64,000 bases of DNA from Chitinophagales bacterium (GTDB lineage: Bacteria; Bacteroidota; Bacteroidia; Chitinophagales; Saprospiraceae). Position 1 is the first letter of the stretch, and every line of letters starts with the position of its first letter. The position numbers and the translations under genes were made by a program. The stretch is from contig JAFLBO010000001.1 of assembly GCA_017303475.1 (NCBI GenBank), positions 558,001-622,000 on the forward strand, in the 5' to 3' direction. Below are positions 1-9,667 of this stretch, piece by piece. The notes beneath the pieces were generated by a model that was not told where the DNA came from, ran no database searches, and saw only the letters and a program-made list of their open reading frames with translations.

Positions 1-121
1 GAGGCGCAGAGAGCTTTTTTTACCGCGGAGGCGCGGAGAGTTTTTTTTACCGCGGAGGCGCCGATGTGAAAATAATTGGTAGTCTTGTTCTCTGCGTCTC
101 TGCGTCTCCGCAGTAAAAAAA
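1..121. repeat. Dispersed GAGGC-type repeat element, truncated by window edge
   Basis: Two near-identical direct units (TTTACCGCGGAGGCGC plus a purine tail) are followed at about 89-121 by the opposite-strand arm, which ends in CTCCGCAGTAAAAAAAG. The whole can fold as an imperfect inverted repeat and belongs to the same family as the elements at 11065, 17291, 30815, 31959, 41151 and 47668. It lies downstream of the minus-strand peptidase gene and may help end its transcript. The left end is outside the window. Confidence 0.6.
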
Positions 122-139
122 GTACTCCGGGTAAAACCC

Positions 140-1507
140 TCAAAAACGCTCATAAATCAACTGCAGTATCCGCTGCGATTCCGCCCGATATGGCTTGATC
201 TGGTTGGTGAAGTTGTTATGCATCAAACTGAATATCAGCATTTTACCACTTTTAGCGCGTAGATACCCACTCAGGCAGGCTACACCACTCATGCCGCCAG
301 TTTTGGCATGTAAGGGCAGACTGGTTGGCCAGTCTTTAAACGGGCCGTTGCCGCCCGGATACGGAAAATACGACAGGAGTTTTTCCCTGGGCTGTTTATC
401 CCAAAGTCGCTTCAGTACATAAGCCAATCCGCCCGGACTAATCAAATTATACCGGGAAAGTCCGCTACCGTCTACCCATCTCGGGTTGGGTTTTGCCGAT
501 GCAAAAGAGGTATTCAACATTTCCTGAATGATCATTTCCTCCTTCAGTGCACCAAATTTCCGGTCGGCGCACATGAGCAACAGTTGTTCGGCCAGGAAAT
601 TATCACTGACATACATCATCTGGCGCAAAACCGTATCTCTCGGTGTGCTATACAGGGTTCGCCAGGGGCCTTCAACCTCTGTTTCGCAGGAACCCGGAAA
701 GTTTTGGTAACAAACATGATCAAACGACTTCCCCAATGTATCCGGCAGGTAAAAGGTCATCATACCCCCATCTACCGCCATTTCCGGAATAGGTACTTTG
801 TCGGTAAAACCAACACCAAAAATGGAATCCGGGTGACTGAGCAGAAAATACGGCAGCTGCTCCAACCTGAAAACACCAACTGTTTTGGGATATAAGTCGT
901 TCCCTGGTTCAAAAACCGGAGTTCCGGGATGTTTGGGCGTACTTGTCCATTGTCCTTCGCCTGTTTTTTGCCATTGGATCAAATTGCCGTAATACGGAAA
1001 ATCAGAGCGTTCGGCAGCGTATGTATCGTTGTAATCGTCCCAAGCCCAACCCTGACCGTACCGAGGCACTATGCGGCGCTCTATGATCAGCGGGTCTTGC
1101 TGTTGCTTCATCCACTGAAAGGCTGATTGCCAGGCCTGAAAATTCGGGTGCAAAAATGTAGGATCCCCTTTCCCTCTCACCATCCAGCGCTGGTCGTTGG
1201 TGCGGGCCACTTCCAGACTCGGCAGCGAATCGCCCAGGTATTCCAGGCTGGTGGCCAGGGTTAGAATTTTAGTGCAGGAGGCCGGAGTAAACAGCTGCTG
1301 GCCGTTCACTGAAACCAGGGTTTCGCCGGTTTGGGCATCCATCAAAATGAACCCGGTATGCGCATTGGCATACACTTTAGACGACTGGATTTCCCGTTTT
1401 ACCAATGCTGCCTGACGTGCAGTGGCAGATTTGCCTGCAGCACAGGAAGCAAGGGCTGCCAACAACAGCAGCAGCCCTGCAACATACCAAATACGATGTT
1501 GAAACAT
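140..1507 (-). CDS. D-alanyl-D-alanine carboxypeptidase/endopeptidase, PBP4 (S13) type, lipoprotein
   Basis: A 455-residue serine peptidase of the S13/PBP4 family, which trims peptidoglycan stem peptides or cross-links in the periplasm. A signal segment (residues 7-21) ends in a lipobox with Cys22. The three penicillin-binding motifs are in order: SxxK as SCTK (Ser77, Lys80), SDN in YVSDNFLAEQ, and KTG in HAKTGGMSG near the C-terminus. The length suits the family. The start lies 3 bases after the stop of the upstream permease gene on the same strand, so the two are probably co-transcribed. Family assignment is firm; carboxypeptidase versus endopeptidase activity cannot be told from sequence. 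Confidence 0.9.
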   Translation of the reverse strand: MFQHRIWYVAGLLLLLAALASCAAGKSATARQAALVKREIQSSKVYANAHTGFILMDAQTGETLVSVNGQQLFTPASCTKILTLATSLEYLGDSLPSLEVARTNDQRWMVRGKGDPTFLHPNFQAWQSAFQWMKQQQDPLIIERRIVPRYGQGWAWDDYNDTYAAERSDFPYYGNLIQWQKTGEGQWTSTPKHPGTPVFEPGNDLYPKTVGVFRLEQLPYFLLSHPDSIFGVGFTDKVPIPEMAVDGGMMTFYLPDTLGKSFDHVCYQNFPGSCETEVEGPWRTLYSTPRDTVLRQMMYVSDNFLAEQLLLMCADRKFGALKEEMIIQEMLNTSFASAKPNPRWVDGSGLSRYNLISPGGLAYVLKRLWDKQPREKLLSYFPYPGGNGPFKDWPTSLPLHAKTGGMSGVACLSGYLRAKSGKMLIFSLMHNNFTNQIKPYRAESQRILQLIYERF

Positions 1508-1510
1508 GCG

Positions 1511-3439
1511 TTATGCTTTTGCCCTGGCCAGCTTACTGTTGGCGTAACCATAACTGAAATAGATCACCAGGCCAGCCACCAGCCAAATGAAGAAGCCCGC
1601 CCAGCTTTTAGCCGGAATTTGGGCCATCATGTAAAAGCAGGAAACCAAACCCAGGATCGGAATCAGCGACAGGTTGTGCCTGAAGGCCAATACCGCCAGC
1701 ACCAAACTGGTCAGGATGAACAACCACATGGGAATTTTATGTTGAAACAGCGACCACCCGGATTCAAATTTAGCAGAATCCGGCACTGGAGCCGCCTCCA
1801 CTGTCCGGGTGTATACATCGGATTCCAGGGCGCTGAGATAGTCGCCAATGGCGCCATTCGCTGCTGCCATTCCTGCGCTGTCGCGCGCACTCAGGAAGCT
1901 TTGTAGTTCGGGAATTTGCGCCTCAGGCACATGATGCAGGAAATCTTCCACCCCATACAGCTGTTTTTCATTGCTCAGCCAGGCTTTGGTATCCGTTGGA
2001 TTGTGTACAGCCAGGTAATATCCTGCTGCAACGAGCATCAGGGGGAATATCCACTTGGCATTTACGTAAGGCGTGCGGAATTTACCCCGCGGTGCATCAG
2101 GTTGAACCTGAAGTTTCAACACCCCGCCGCATACCAGCACAAAGGCGAAAAGCGTACCCATGCTGCACAGGTCCAACACGGTGTCGCTGGGAATGAACAA
2201 CATCGGAATAACTACAAAAAAACCGGTAATGACCGTTGCAAAGGTTGGAGTGCGAAACTTGGGATGGATATAGGAAAAACGTTTGGGCAGCAAGCCGTCG
2301 CGACTCATGGTCATCCAGATGCGTGGTTGCCCAAGCTGGAACACCAGAAATACCCCGGCCATGGCCACTACGGCGCTTACCGCAATGATACCGGAGAACC
2401 ATTTCAGGTTGATTTTTTCAAATACGTAGGCCAGCGGGTCGTTCACATCCAACTCCGTATATTTCACCATACCGGTTAGTATCAGGGCAATAATGATGTA
2501 CAAAATGGTGCAAATAATGATGGAATACACCATGGCACGCGGTAAATCGCGTTGCGGGTTTTTACATTCTTCCGCAGTGGTAGACAGCGCATCAAACCCG
2601 ATATAAGCAAAAAACACGGAGGAAACGCCTGCCATGACCCCGCCAAAACCGTTGGGGGCAAATGGATGCCAGTTGTCGACGTTCACGTAGCCGGCGCCTA
2701 CAATAATTACCAGCACTACCACGATCAGTTTGAGCACCACCATCAGATTTCCGGCATTTTTGGATTCTTTCATGCCGATATACACCAGGGCAGTGATCAG
2801 GATAGACATCACAATGGCTGGAACATCGAGGATCATACGCAATCCGCCCAGCTTGGGCGCCGATTGCCAGGCCAGGTAGGCTTCCCGTTGGGATTGGCTG
2901 AAACCTGCTTCTGTTTGGCCTCCCTTTATAGCTGCCACCCCGGCATCGTACCCTTGGTGCGCCGACACGTAATCAATGGTAGCCCATTCCGGTATATGCC
3001 AGCCGGCGCTGTCGCACAAACTGGTGAAATAACTGGACCAGGACACCGCCACCGTGATATTGCCCACGGCGTATTCCATCACCAGCGCCCAACCGATAAT
3101 CCAGGCAATAAGCTCGCCAAACGCCACATAGGAATAAGTATAAGCGCTGCCAGACACCGGAAGCATGGAGGCAAACTCCGCATAAGCGAAGGCGGCAAAA
3201 CCGCATGCCAGCGCCGTAAATATGAACAAAAAGACCACTGCCGGGCCGCCGTTGAAACTGGCTGATCCGATGGTGCTGAAAATGCCCGCGCCAATAATGG
3301 CCGCAATACCCAGGGCCGTCAGGTCGCGTACGCCCAGGTTTTTATCCAGGCCGCCGGAACCGTGAATTTCTTCGTGTTGGGCCGTGGAAATGGCGTCGTC
3401 AATGGATTTTTTGCGGAAAAGATTGTCTAATAGAGCCAT
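1511..3439 (-). CDS. APC-family amino acid permease (cationic amino acid transporter-like)
   Basis: A 642-residue inner-membrane transporter of the APC superfamily. The N-terminal signature, GIAAIIGAGIFSTIG in TM1 after the DLTALG lead-in, is the substrate-binding unwound helix of YfnA/CAT-type permeases. About twelve or more hydrophobic segments follow. Two hydrophilic insertions stand out: about 60 residues after the third helix pair (near 140-200) and about 95 residues between late helices (near 480-570). These make it longer than the usual 480-500 residues. It lies directly upstream of the PBP4-type gene. The substrate is probably an amino acid, possibly cationic, but cannot be fixed. Confidence 0.88.
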   Translation of the reverse strand: MALLDNLFRKKSIDDAISTAQHEEIHGSGGLDKNLGVRDLTALGIAAIIGAGIFSTIGSASFNGGPAVVFLFIFTALACGFAAFAYAEFASMLPVSGSAYTYSYVAFGELIAWIIGWALVMEYAVGNITVAVSWSSYFTSLCDSAGWHIPEWATIDYVSAHQGYDAGVAAIKGGQTEAGFSQSQREAYLAWQSAPKLGGLRMILDVPAIVMSILITALVYIGMKESKNAGNLMVVLKLIVVVLVIIVGAGYVNVDNWHPFAPNGFGGVMAGVSSVFFAYIGFDALSTTAEECKNPQRDLPRAMVYSIIICTILYIIIALILTGMVKYTELDVNDPLAYVFEKINLKWFSGIIAVSAVVAMAGVFLVFQLGQPRIWMTMSRDGLLPKRFSYIHPKFRTPTFATVITGFFVVIPMLFIPSDTVLDLCSMGTLFAFVLVCGGVLKLQVQPDAPRGKFRTPYVNAKWIFPLMLVAAGYYLAVHNPTDTKAWLSNEKQLYGVEDFLHHVPEAQIPELQSFLSARDSAGMAAANGAIGDYLSALESDVYTRTVEAAPVPDSAKFESGWSLFQHKIPMWLFILTSLVLAVLAFRHNLSLIPILGLVSCFYMMAQIPAKSWAGFFIWLVAGLVIYFSYGYANSKLARAKA

Positions 3440-3529
3440 AAGGGATAGAAGTGTTTCTCGAGTTGTGGAAACACGGCTCGTACTGCCGGATGCCGTTTTC
3501 CGGCGTCCAAAGTAGGACTTTCCGGGAAA

Positions 3530-4243
3530 TCAAATCCGTGCTTTTTGAAAAACAGAAACCTCCGATCCTTCTGCTAAAAAACAAGACCCAGGCGCTGCGG
3601 CCAGACTGGCGCTAAAGGCGGGTCCGTAAAGCCTGGTGAAATCGCCGGCAACCACCAGTTTTTCTACCGGATAAATATCCCATCTTGGGTGTTGCACCTG
3701 GTATTCATTGGTAGATTGAGGGCCTGTTTGTGCGTACCCCCAATAGTGCTCGGTGATAAATTCTGCCTCGCTGCCCACTTCCAGCGTAAGGGCTATTGGA
3801 GAGGCTTCCGCAGCCAGTTTGTACCAGGTTCCACCCCAGAAAGGTTTCCACTCATAGGATATTATGTGCCGCTTAGGTTGCAGATCCCAGGTATGACGCA
3901 TGCGGTAAGTGGCGTAATGTTCACCATAAACGGTGTTGGCCACGATTGTAATGGCTGGTTTGGGCACAATTTCCTTGATAAAAACAACACCCCGTCGCCA
4001 CTCGCCGTCTACCAAACGCCGAACATAAAAACGCAGATTTACTTCTTCAAAATTACGGTGAAATGGCACAGAAACCCCCAAAATCCGGGTATCCATAAAC
4101 ATAAAACCCACTAAGCTGACATAGCATTTTCCCTGCCAGAAATCCAGCTCCGTGCCGAATGGGATGTACGGCTTAAGCACTGCGGGGTCAACTTCATAGT
4201 TGACCATCAGTAGTTTGCGCCAGGATGCGGTGAGGAAGGTCAT
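3530..4243 (-). CDS. DUF2071 (YqjF-like) family protein
   Basis: A 237-residue soluble protein without a signal peptide. The N-terminus (MTFLTASWRKLLMVNYEVDP) and the downstream pattern PYIPFGTELDF, YVSLVGFMF, RNFEEVNLRFYVRR match the DUF2071/YqjF family. That family has an acetoacetate-decarboxylase-like beta fold and no settled biochemical role. It is followed by 90 bp before the permease gene on the same strand, so it could be the first gene of that run. The family call is good; function is unknown. Confidence 0.8.
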   Translation of the reverse strand: MTFLTASWRKLLMVNYEVDPAVLKPYIPFGTELDFWQGKCYVSLVGFMFMDTRILGVSVPFHRNFEEVNLRFYVRRLVDGEWRRGVVFIKEIVPKPAITIVANTVYGEHYATYRMRHTWDLQPKRHIISYEWKPFWGGTWYKLAAEASPIALTLEVGSEAEFITEHYWGYAQTGPQSTNEYQVQHPRWDIYPVEKLVVAGDFTRLYGPAFSASLAAAPGSCFLAEGSEVSVFQKARI

Positions 4244-4308
4244 GAGTGGAAACTTTAATCTGATTTATAACAAGGTAAATCTCGGTTTTGTTTGGGTAAA
4301 AAGCTAGC

Positions 4309-4395
4309 ATTTACATTGTTAAATTTCGTCGCGATGCTTGGTTATTTAGATTTAGTTTAATACCTTTGGGTGCCTTTTATTATCTATCCATAAGT
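4309..4395 (+). promoter_or_regulatory. Duplicated promoter segment, copy 1
   Basis: About 87 bp (starting ATTTACATTGTTAAATTTCG) recur with few changes at 15746-15832. The segment contains TTG at 4338-4340, a 20-base spacer and a perfect TAnnTTTG box, TACCTTTG, at 4361-4368. This is the Bacteroidota sigma-A promoter arrangement. It would drive the T9SS gene at 4526 with a leader of about 150 nt. The function is inferred; the duplication is seen directly. Confidence 0.7.
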
Positions 4396-4525
4396 AGGTT
4401 GGAATTTGGCATAATCCGTTGGCCAACTTAATTTGCTTGCTACCTTGGCAAGCATGCTAACAAACCTTTTTAGTTAGGTTTTCACGCTTAATCTTTTTTA
4501 TTATCCATCCAATCCATGCTATGGT
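4396..4525 (+). other. Leader between duplicated promoter and the truncated T9SS gene
   Basis: This AT-rich stretch contains a small hairpin (GCTTGC...GCAAGC, about 4434-4452). An in-frame stop lies at 4475-4477 upstream of the following ORF. No signal-peptide coding sequence was found in the frame that joins the ORF at 4526, so the secreted N-terminus expected for that protein is absent here. Confidence 0.5.
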
Positions 4526-7500
4526 ATGCGCCTCACCAAATTCAATTCATCCGGAACAACCACCTGGATTGCAAATTTTGATCTTGGCGCAGGCGGAACC
4601 ACCCACGTTGGAGGTATAGCGCTGGATGCCTCCGGGAACATTCTGGTGACAGGTTCTGCCTACAATGGCTCAACCAATGGCCATGATCTTTTCTTGGTCA
4701 AATACAATTCCTCCGGAACCAAACTCTGGCACCAAACATATACAGGTGCAGGTACTGGAACAGATGCCGGAGCAGCGGTAATCTGTAATGCCAGTGGCGA
4801 TATTTTTGTGACCGGTGCAACAAGCCAGACCTTTCCGGATGTAGATGCCCTAACACTTTGTTACGCTTCCAATGGGACCCTGGTTTGGGATGAAACCTGG
4901 GACAATGCCGACCTCTTTGATGCCGGCGCTACCCTTTCCATTTTGGGTACCCGCGTATTTGTAACCGGCGCCTCACAAACAAATTTCAATACCTGGGAAT
5001 ATGCCGTGTTGCGGTATGAACAATCTACCGGCTCGCTGGTCAGCTCAACCGTAACCAGTTCCGGAGGCACCAATATTGAATTGGTAAGCGCTGCCACCCT
5101 CGATGCTTCAGGAAATATTTATCTGACCGGGGCGCTGGGCGTTTCAGGACAGGGTTTTAACATCAAAACCATCAAGCTGTCTTCTTCTTTAGCCATTCTT
5201 TGGACGGCCAACTGGAATGGCGCAGCCAATCTGGACGATGCAGGCAGAAGCGTGGCGGTGGACACCGCAGGCAATGTTTTTGTAGCAGGTTATACCACCG
5301 GCAGCGACCGAAACGGTATTCTGCTCAAATATTCCGCTGCTGGTAGCCTGGTTTTTGCACAGAGTGACACAACATCCGGAGCTGATGAGTACACCGGAAT
5401 TGCGCTAAGCTCGGCCCAGGAGCCGTTCGTTGGCGGGTACAAAACAATTATGGGCTCCAGGGACTTTCAGGCGCTGTTTTTTGCCAATAATGGAACCCTT
5501 CTTTGGAGCGATACCTATAATGGCTACGCCAATACCCATGATGAAGTACAGCAAGTGGTGCCGGACGGGTTTGGCAATTACTTGCTTTCAGGAACTTCCG
5601 GCGAAAGTACCCTGGCCGTAAAATACAACCGCCATTCCCTGTTAATGCCTCAGGATGAGGAGGTTAACGCGCCTTTTATTGAAAACAGGGGGCAGGTAAT
5701 GGGCACCGACAGTACCGCCCAGGATGATGTACGTTATTACACACGAAGCAATTATCCAAACACCTACATTTTTGACGATCAGGTCAGCTTTGTGTTTGCG
5801 CACATTGACACAGTGGCCGCCACCCAGGATACCATGGCGCGTTTGGATATGAGGTTTGTCACGGAAAATGCCACACTTGCCGTAGGTCTTGAACGACAGG
5901 AAGCGTTCCACAACTATTATCTGGGACATATTCCGGAAGGCCGGGAGCGGGTGCCATTGAATAACAAAGTACTGCAACCAGATATTTACACCAATATTGA
6001 TGCCTTGTACGGTCTTGGGCAGGATGGCTTTTTTGCGCGTTTTGTGTGCAAACCGGGAAGTACGCCGGGCCAAATACGGCTGCGATTCAAAGGGCATATG
6101 GGTCTTTCTGTAGACACCGATGGTTCTTTACGCATTGAATCTGATCTGGAAGACCTGGTATTGGCGCCACCCACCGCAGTTTTGGTAGATGCCGGCGGCA
6201 CAGAAAGCAATGCCAGCTGGGAGCCGGAATTTTATGTGCTGAATGACAGCACCGTCAGGATTATTGTTGGGACGGTACCGAGTGGGAATTCCTTGATTCT
6301 TGGGACGGGGAGAGACAGGTATGAACCGGAAGTTTCAGGCTGGTGGAGCACTTATTATGGATGGTCTGGTTTTGATACAAAAGCTGCCGTAGATTTAGAC
6401 CAAAGTTACAGGGTTTATACCTGTGGACAATCCAGGAGCCAACAATTCCCGGTTGGAAATTTCATATTGAGCGCACAAGGAGAATCAGATTGGGCTATTA
6501 ACAAGTTCTCCTTAAGTGGAATTCCCCAATGGTTTACCATGATTGGGGGCGCCGGAGTTGGAAATGGTGACTTCCAGGAGCGGGCTCACGATATTTCCGT
6601 AGGAAATGGTGAGTTTTTCTATGTTGGAGGCGCAGCTGTTGATTGGGAGCCTGACATGTTTCCTAATCCAAACGGAGGTCACCATGATATTGCTCATGGA
6701 AACATACCTTTGACACGTGGGGCTGTTGTTAAGATGGGAAAGAATTTAGGAGACTTGAAATGGGCGACTTATTTTGGCGATGGAGGTAAATTACGAGAGG
6801 ATATTCTTGGTGTTGAAGTCCTTGAAAGCGGAGGAGTTGCTGTCATCGGTTACGCGCATGATGTGATAAATGCAGGCACCTGGCAAAACATTAATCCAGG
6901 TGGCAATGCGCATCAGCAAAACTTTGGCGATATGTATATCGGCACTTTTAACGCGGCAGACGGCTTGACCTGGGCAACAAAATTCGGACCAAATAATTCT
7001 GTGGCTAATGAAGGAAACGCAGCAACAGATGTCAAGGCTGATGAAGATGGAAATTTATTTGTAATAGGGCAAATTATTGGCGATGCCAGCAATAACGATA
7101 AATTTCCAACCGGAGGAGGATTGGCTTATAGCGGCGCCAGTGATGGATTCATTGCAAAATTTGCTGCTAATCGAGAACTTACCTGGTGTAGTTATGTTGG
7201 TGGTTCAAGTGTAGATCGTTGTGCCGGCTTAGCGTATGATGCCAGCAATAGTACTGTAGTTGTTCTGGGCACCACTAATAGTACAACGGCGCAAGGTTTT
7301 CCAATTCAAAGTTCAGGAAACCCTAATGTGGATGACGCATCCATGGACGGAGGAGATTTGTTTTTGGCTCGGTATGCAATAAATGGGACTTTGTTACATT
7401 CCAGATATTTTGGAGGGGAAAATGGTGAAACAACTGACATATTTTCTTTTGCATTTCCCGAACTGCAACCATGTAATGGTATTGATATTACATCTGATGG

Positions 7501-8149
7501 CAGGATTTTTATCACTGGAGCTGCCGATGACGGATTGCCCGTAATCTGGACCAATCCACATCCAGAGTGGTATTTTCCTGACCATACGGGTTTAAAAGAT
7601 GCCTTTGTGGCCGCATTTGCACCTGATTTCAAATTAAATTATTGCACCTATCTGGGCAGTAGAAATCAGGACAATGGCACTGGTATAGCCGCCACCTCAT
7701 TAGGAGGCGAACCTGGCTATGTAAGTATAATGGTAGGAAGAACTACTTTGATAAGCAATGATTACCCTACCGCTAAAGAAGTTCCATTATCCTATTTTAA
7801 TTCAGCCTACTTGGGCGGTCAATTTGACGGGGTAATTACCAAAATAGGAACGCCTGCTATTTTAGTTGGAACTAAGGAGCAGATCCTACCACAACATTTT
7901 GTGGCGCTCTCCCCCAACCCATGCAATGAAGTGTTGCTTGTGAACATTACAGGAGAATTGATGGATAATCATGCAGAATTAGCCAGTATTTATGACGTTT
8001 CGGGTAAATTGGTTCGACAGTTTGCGATCCAATCAGGCGCGACCCAGCTACGAATTGACACTGGAAACTTCTCGCCTGGAACCTATATGCTCACAATTTC
8101 ATTCACTACCGGCCAATGGTCGGGGGCTTTTGTAAAGTCAACCCAATAA
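4526..8149 (+). CDS. Large SBBP/beta-propeller protein with T9SS type A sorting domain, N-terminus missing
   Basis: 1207 residues. Residues 1-370 are propeller-type repeats (GIALDASGNILVTGSA and similar, about every 50-60 residues). About 376-590 is the domain that starts FIENRGQV and normally sits at the N-terminus of SBBP-repeat proteins (DUF7948-like, from memory). About 590-1110 is a second propeller set, and about 1125-1207 a T9SS type A domain (LSPNPCNEVLL, IYDVSGKLVRQ, PGTYMLTI). The ORF opens inside a repeat, with no signal peptide and an in-frame stop 51 bases upstream, so it is probably 5'-truncated. Base composition drops from about base 6330 onward, as if two genes were joined. 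A surface or extracellular role is likely only if export is somehow retained. Confidence 0.75.
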   Translation: MRLTKFNSSGTTTWIANFDLGAGGTTHVGGIALDASGNILVTGSAYNGSTNGHDLFLVKYNSSGTKLWHQTYTGAGTGTDAGAAVICNASGDIFVTGATSQTFPDVDALTLCYASNGTLVWDETWDNADLFDAGATLSILGTRVFVTGASQTNFNTWEYAVLRYEQSTGSLVSSTVTSSGGTNIELVSAATLDASGNIYLTGALGVSGQGFNIKTIKLSSSLAILWTANWNGAANLDDAGRSVAVDTAGNVFVAGYTTGSDRNGILLKYSAAGSLVFAQSDTTSGADEYTGIALSSAQEPFVGGYKTIMGSRDFQALFFANNGTLLWSDTYNGYANTHDEVQQVVPDGFGNYLLSGTSGESTLAVKYNRHSLLMPQDEEVNAPFIENRGQVMGTDSTAQDDVRYYTRSNYPNTYIFDDQVSFVFAHIDTVAATQDTMARLDMRFVTENATLAVGLERQEAFHNYYLGHIPEGRERVPLNNKVLQPDIYTNIDALYGLGQDGFFARFVCKPGSTPGQIRLRFKGHMGLSVDTDGSLRIESDLEDLVLAPPTAVLVDAGGTESNASWEPEFYVLNDSTVRIIVGTVPSGNSLILGTGRDRYEPEVSGWWSTYYGWSGFDTKAAVDLDQSYRVYTCGQSRSQQFPVGNFILSAQGESDWAINKFSLSGIPQWFTMIGGAGVGNGDFQERAHDISVGNGEFFYVGGAAVDWEPDMFPNPNGGHHDIAHGNIPLTRGAVVKMGKNLGDLKWATYFGDGGKLREDILGVEVLESGGVAVIGYAHDVINAGTWQNINPGGNAHQQNFGDMYIGTFNAADGLTWATKFGPNNSVANEGNAATDVKADEDGNLFVIGQIIGDASNNDKFPTGGGLAYSGASDGFIAKFAANRELTWCSYVGGSSVDRCAGLAYDASNSTVVVLGTTNSTTAQGFPIQSSGNPNVDDASMDGGDLFLARYAINGTLLHSRYFGGENGETTDIFSFAFPELQPCNGIDITSDGRIFITGAADDGLPVIWTNPHPEWYFPDHTGLKDAFVAAFAPDFKLNYCTYLGSRNQDNGTGIAATSLGGEPGYVSIMVGRTTLISNDYPTAKEVPLSYFNSAYLGGQFDGVITKIGTPAILVGTKEQILPQHFVALSPNPCNEVLLVNITGELMDNHAELASIYDVSGKLVRQFAIQSGATQLRIDTGNFSPGTYMLTISFTTGQWSGAFVKSTQ

Positions 8150-8162
8150 TCTTTTCATCTTC

Positions 8163-8200
8163 GTCGGGATGTTGTTACTCAAATAACATCCCGACTTTTT
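8163..8200 (+). terminator. Rho-independent terminator
   Basis: A perfect 11-bp stem (GTCGGGATGTT with AACATCCCGAC), an 11-base loop and five T residues. It lies 13 bases after the stop of the large propeller gene, so the paralog at 8213 is probably transcribed separately or by read-through. Confidence 0.85.
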
Positions 8201-8212
8201 ACTTCTTTGAAA

Positions 8213-9646
8213 ATGGCATTCAAGTATAAACATTTAATTCCTGTAGCTTTTGCAATATTAACCTTATATCCATCAGAAATTATTGCCCAGCAATGGCAAG
8301 CACCTTATGCATTCAAATCACTGGTATATGAAATATTCCCAGACACTATTTCAAACCTGTTATATGTTGGCGGTCGATTCCTTTCTATTGATGGTGTGCA
8401 TACTGGCAACATCGTTACATACGATGGCTACAATATTGACCATACCCTGACTGACAGTAGCAGTAACATGAATTATTGCTGGAATGGCGGATGTGGTGGC
8501 GTCGCCTCCATTATTTCTTACAGGGGCGACATAATTGCAAGCCTGATGCGCTCTTCTGCCTATGATGCTATCCCGCAAATAGTAGGTATCGGACGTTGGG
8601 ACGGACAGGGATGGCATGCGTTAGATGGAGGGGTAGCTTCTGAGTATGAACCTAATTTCCAATATTATTTTCCTGCCACCGCATATGATTTTTGTGTGGC
8701 TGATGATACACTTTATGTTGCCGGGTATATAACTATTGTGGATTCCCTCCCCGCCCGCGGTTTAGCCTCCTGGGATGGGAATAATTGGCATATTTTTGAT
8801 GTACCATATCCTGAACCCGGCGATGCAGTATTAGCCAATAGTGTTGCCAAATATAAAGGTAATGTTTACCTGGGCGGAAATTTTTTCCTTCATATCAACG
8901 GGGAAACAGTGTGCGACCTCATTCGTTTTGACGGAACTTCCTGGCACAAAGTGGGCAATGGTTTAATTGATGGCTGGACAAATTTGCACGATCTGGAAGT
9001 TTTTCAGGATAAACTCTACGTTGCAGGCTTTTTTACCAAAGCGGATGGAAACCCTGGCAATAGTATCATGAGCTGGGATGGAACGCATTGGGATGATTTG
9101 GGCGGCGGAGTGTGTTCTCCAATTGGTGCAATAGATGACCTTTTTGTTCATGAAGGCAAGCTGTACGTGGCAGGCGCTTTTGATTGCATTGGTGGTATTG
9201 AGGCAAATAATGTTGCTACATGGGATGGCGAAAAATGGTGTAGCATTGGCAACGCTACTTTTAATCGAGCTATCCATGCTGTAGCTGTCTGGCAGGATAC
9301 TGTATATGTGGGCGGTTCTTTTTTTGAAATTGATGGTCAACCAGCAAAATACTTCGCTAAATTCATAGGCGATCACTCCACCGATATCTGCTCCGAGCCG
9401 GTCTCCTCAGTCCAGGAATCCTCCCAGCAAGCATTTGCCATCTGGCCCAATCCAGCCACATCAATCTTGCAGATTCAGGCTCCGGCGCCTCTGGAGTTTG
9501 TGCAGGTGTACGATGCAATGGGGCGGGTGGTGCTGCAATCCACAGTGGGTAACGAGGTCTCTGTGGCGCATTTACCCGCAGGTTTGTATTTCGTTTCCGC
9601 AAGGGCCCGAGGAACGGTATGGGGAGCGCGGTTTGTGAAGGAGTGA
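8213..9646 (+). CDS. Secreted beta-propeller protein with T9SS sorting domain, paralog A
   Basis: 477 residues from ATG at 8213; a TTG six bases earlier is less likely. A signal peptide (hydrophobic to IIAQ) is followed by six or seven repeats of the form LYVGGxFxxxDGxxxxxxAxWDGxxW, typical of T9SS surface propellers. The final 78 residues are a type A sorting domain (IWPNPATSILQIQ, VYDAMGRVVLQ, LPAGLYFVSA, RFVKE). The last 208 bp appear identical to those of paralog B. It starts just after the terminator of the preceding gene and lies 21 bases before paralog B. The binding partner is unknown. Confidence 0.88.
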   Translation: MAFKYKHLIPVAFAILTLYPSEIIAQQWQAPYAFKSLVYEIFPDTISNLLYVGGRFLSIDGVHTGNIVTYDGYNIDHTLTDSSSNMNYCWNGGCGGVASIISYRGDIIASLMRSSAYDAIPQIVGIGRWDGQGWHALDGGVASEYEPNFQYYFPATAYDFCVADDTLYVAGYITIVDSLPARGLASWDGNNWHIFDVPYPEPGDAVLANSVAKYKGNVYLGGNFFLHINGETVCDLIRFDGTSWHKVGNGLIDGWTNLHDLEVFQDKLYVAGFFTKADGNPGNSIMSWDGTHWDDLGGGVCSPIGAIDDLFVHEGKLYVAGAFDCIGGIEANNVATWDGEKWCSIGNATFNRAIHAVAVWQDTVYVGGSFFEIDGQPAKYFAKFIGDHSTDICSEPVSSVQESSQQAFAIWPNPATSILQIQAPAPLEFVQVYDAMGRVVLQSTVGNEVSVAHLPAGLYFVSARARGTVWGARFVKE

Positions 9647-9667
9647 GATAATAACAACCAAAGCATT

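Noticed and set aside
1331..3265. Plus-strand ORFs of 187-237 residues over the peptidase and permease
   Set aside because: His/Gln/Cys-rich translations with no motif; the minus-strand genes are well supported.
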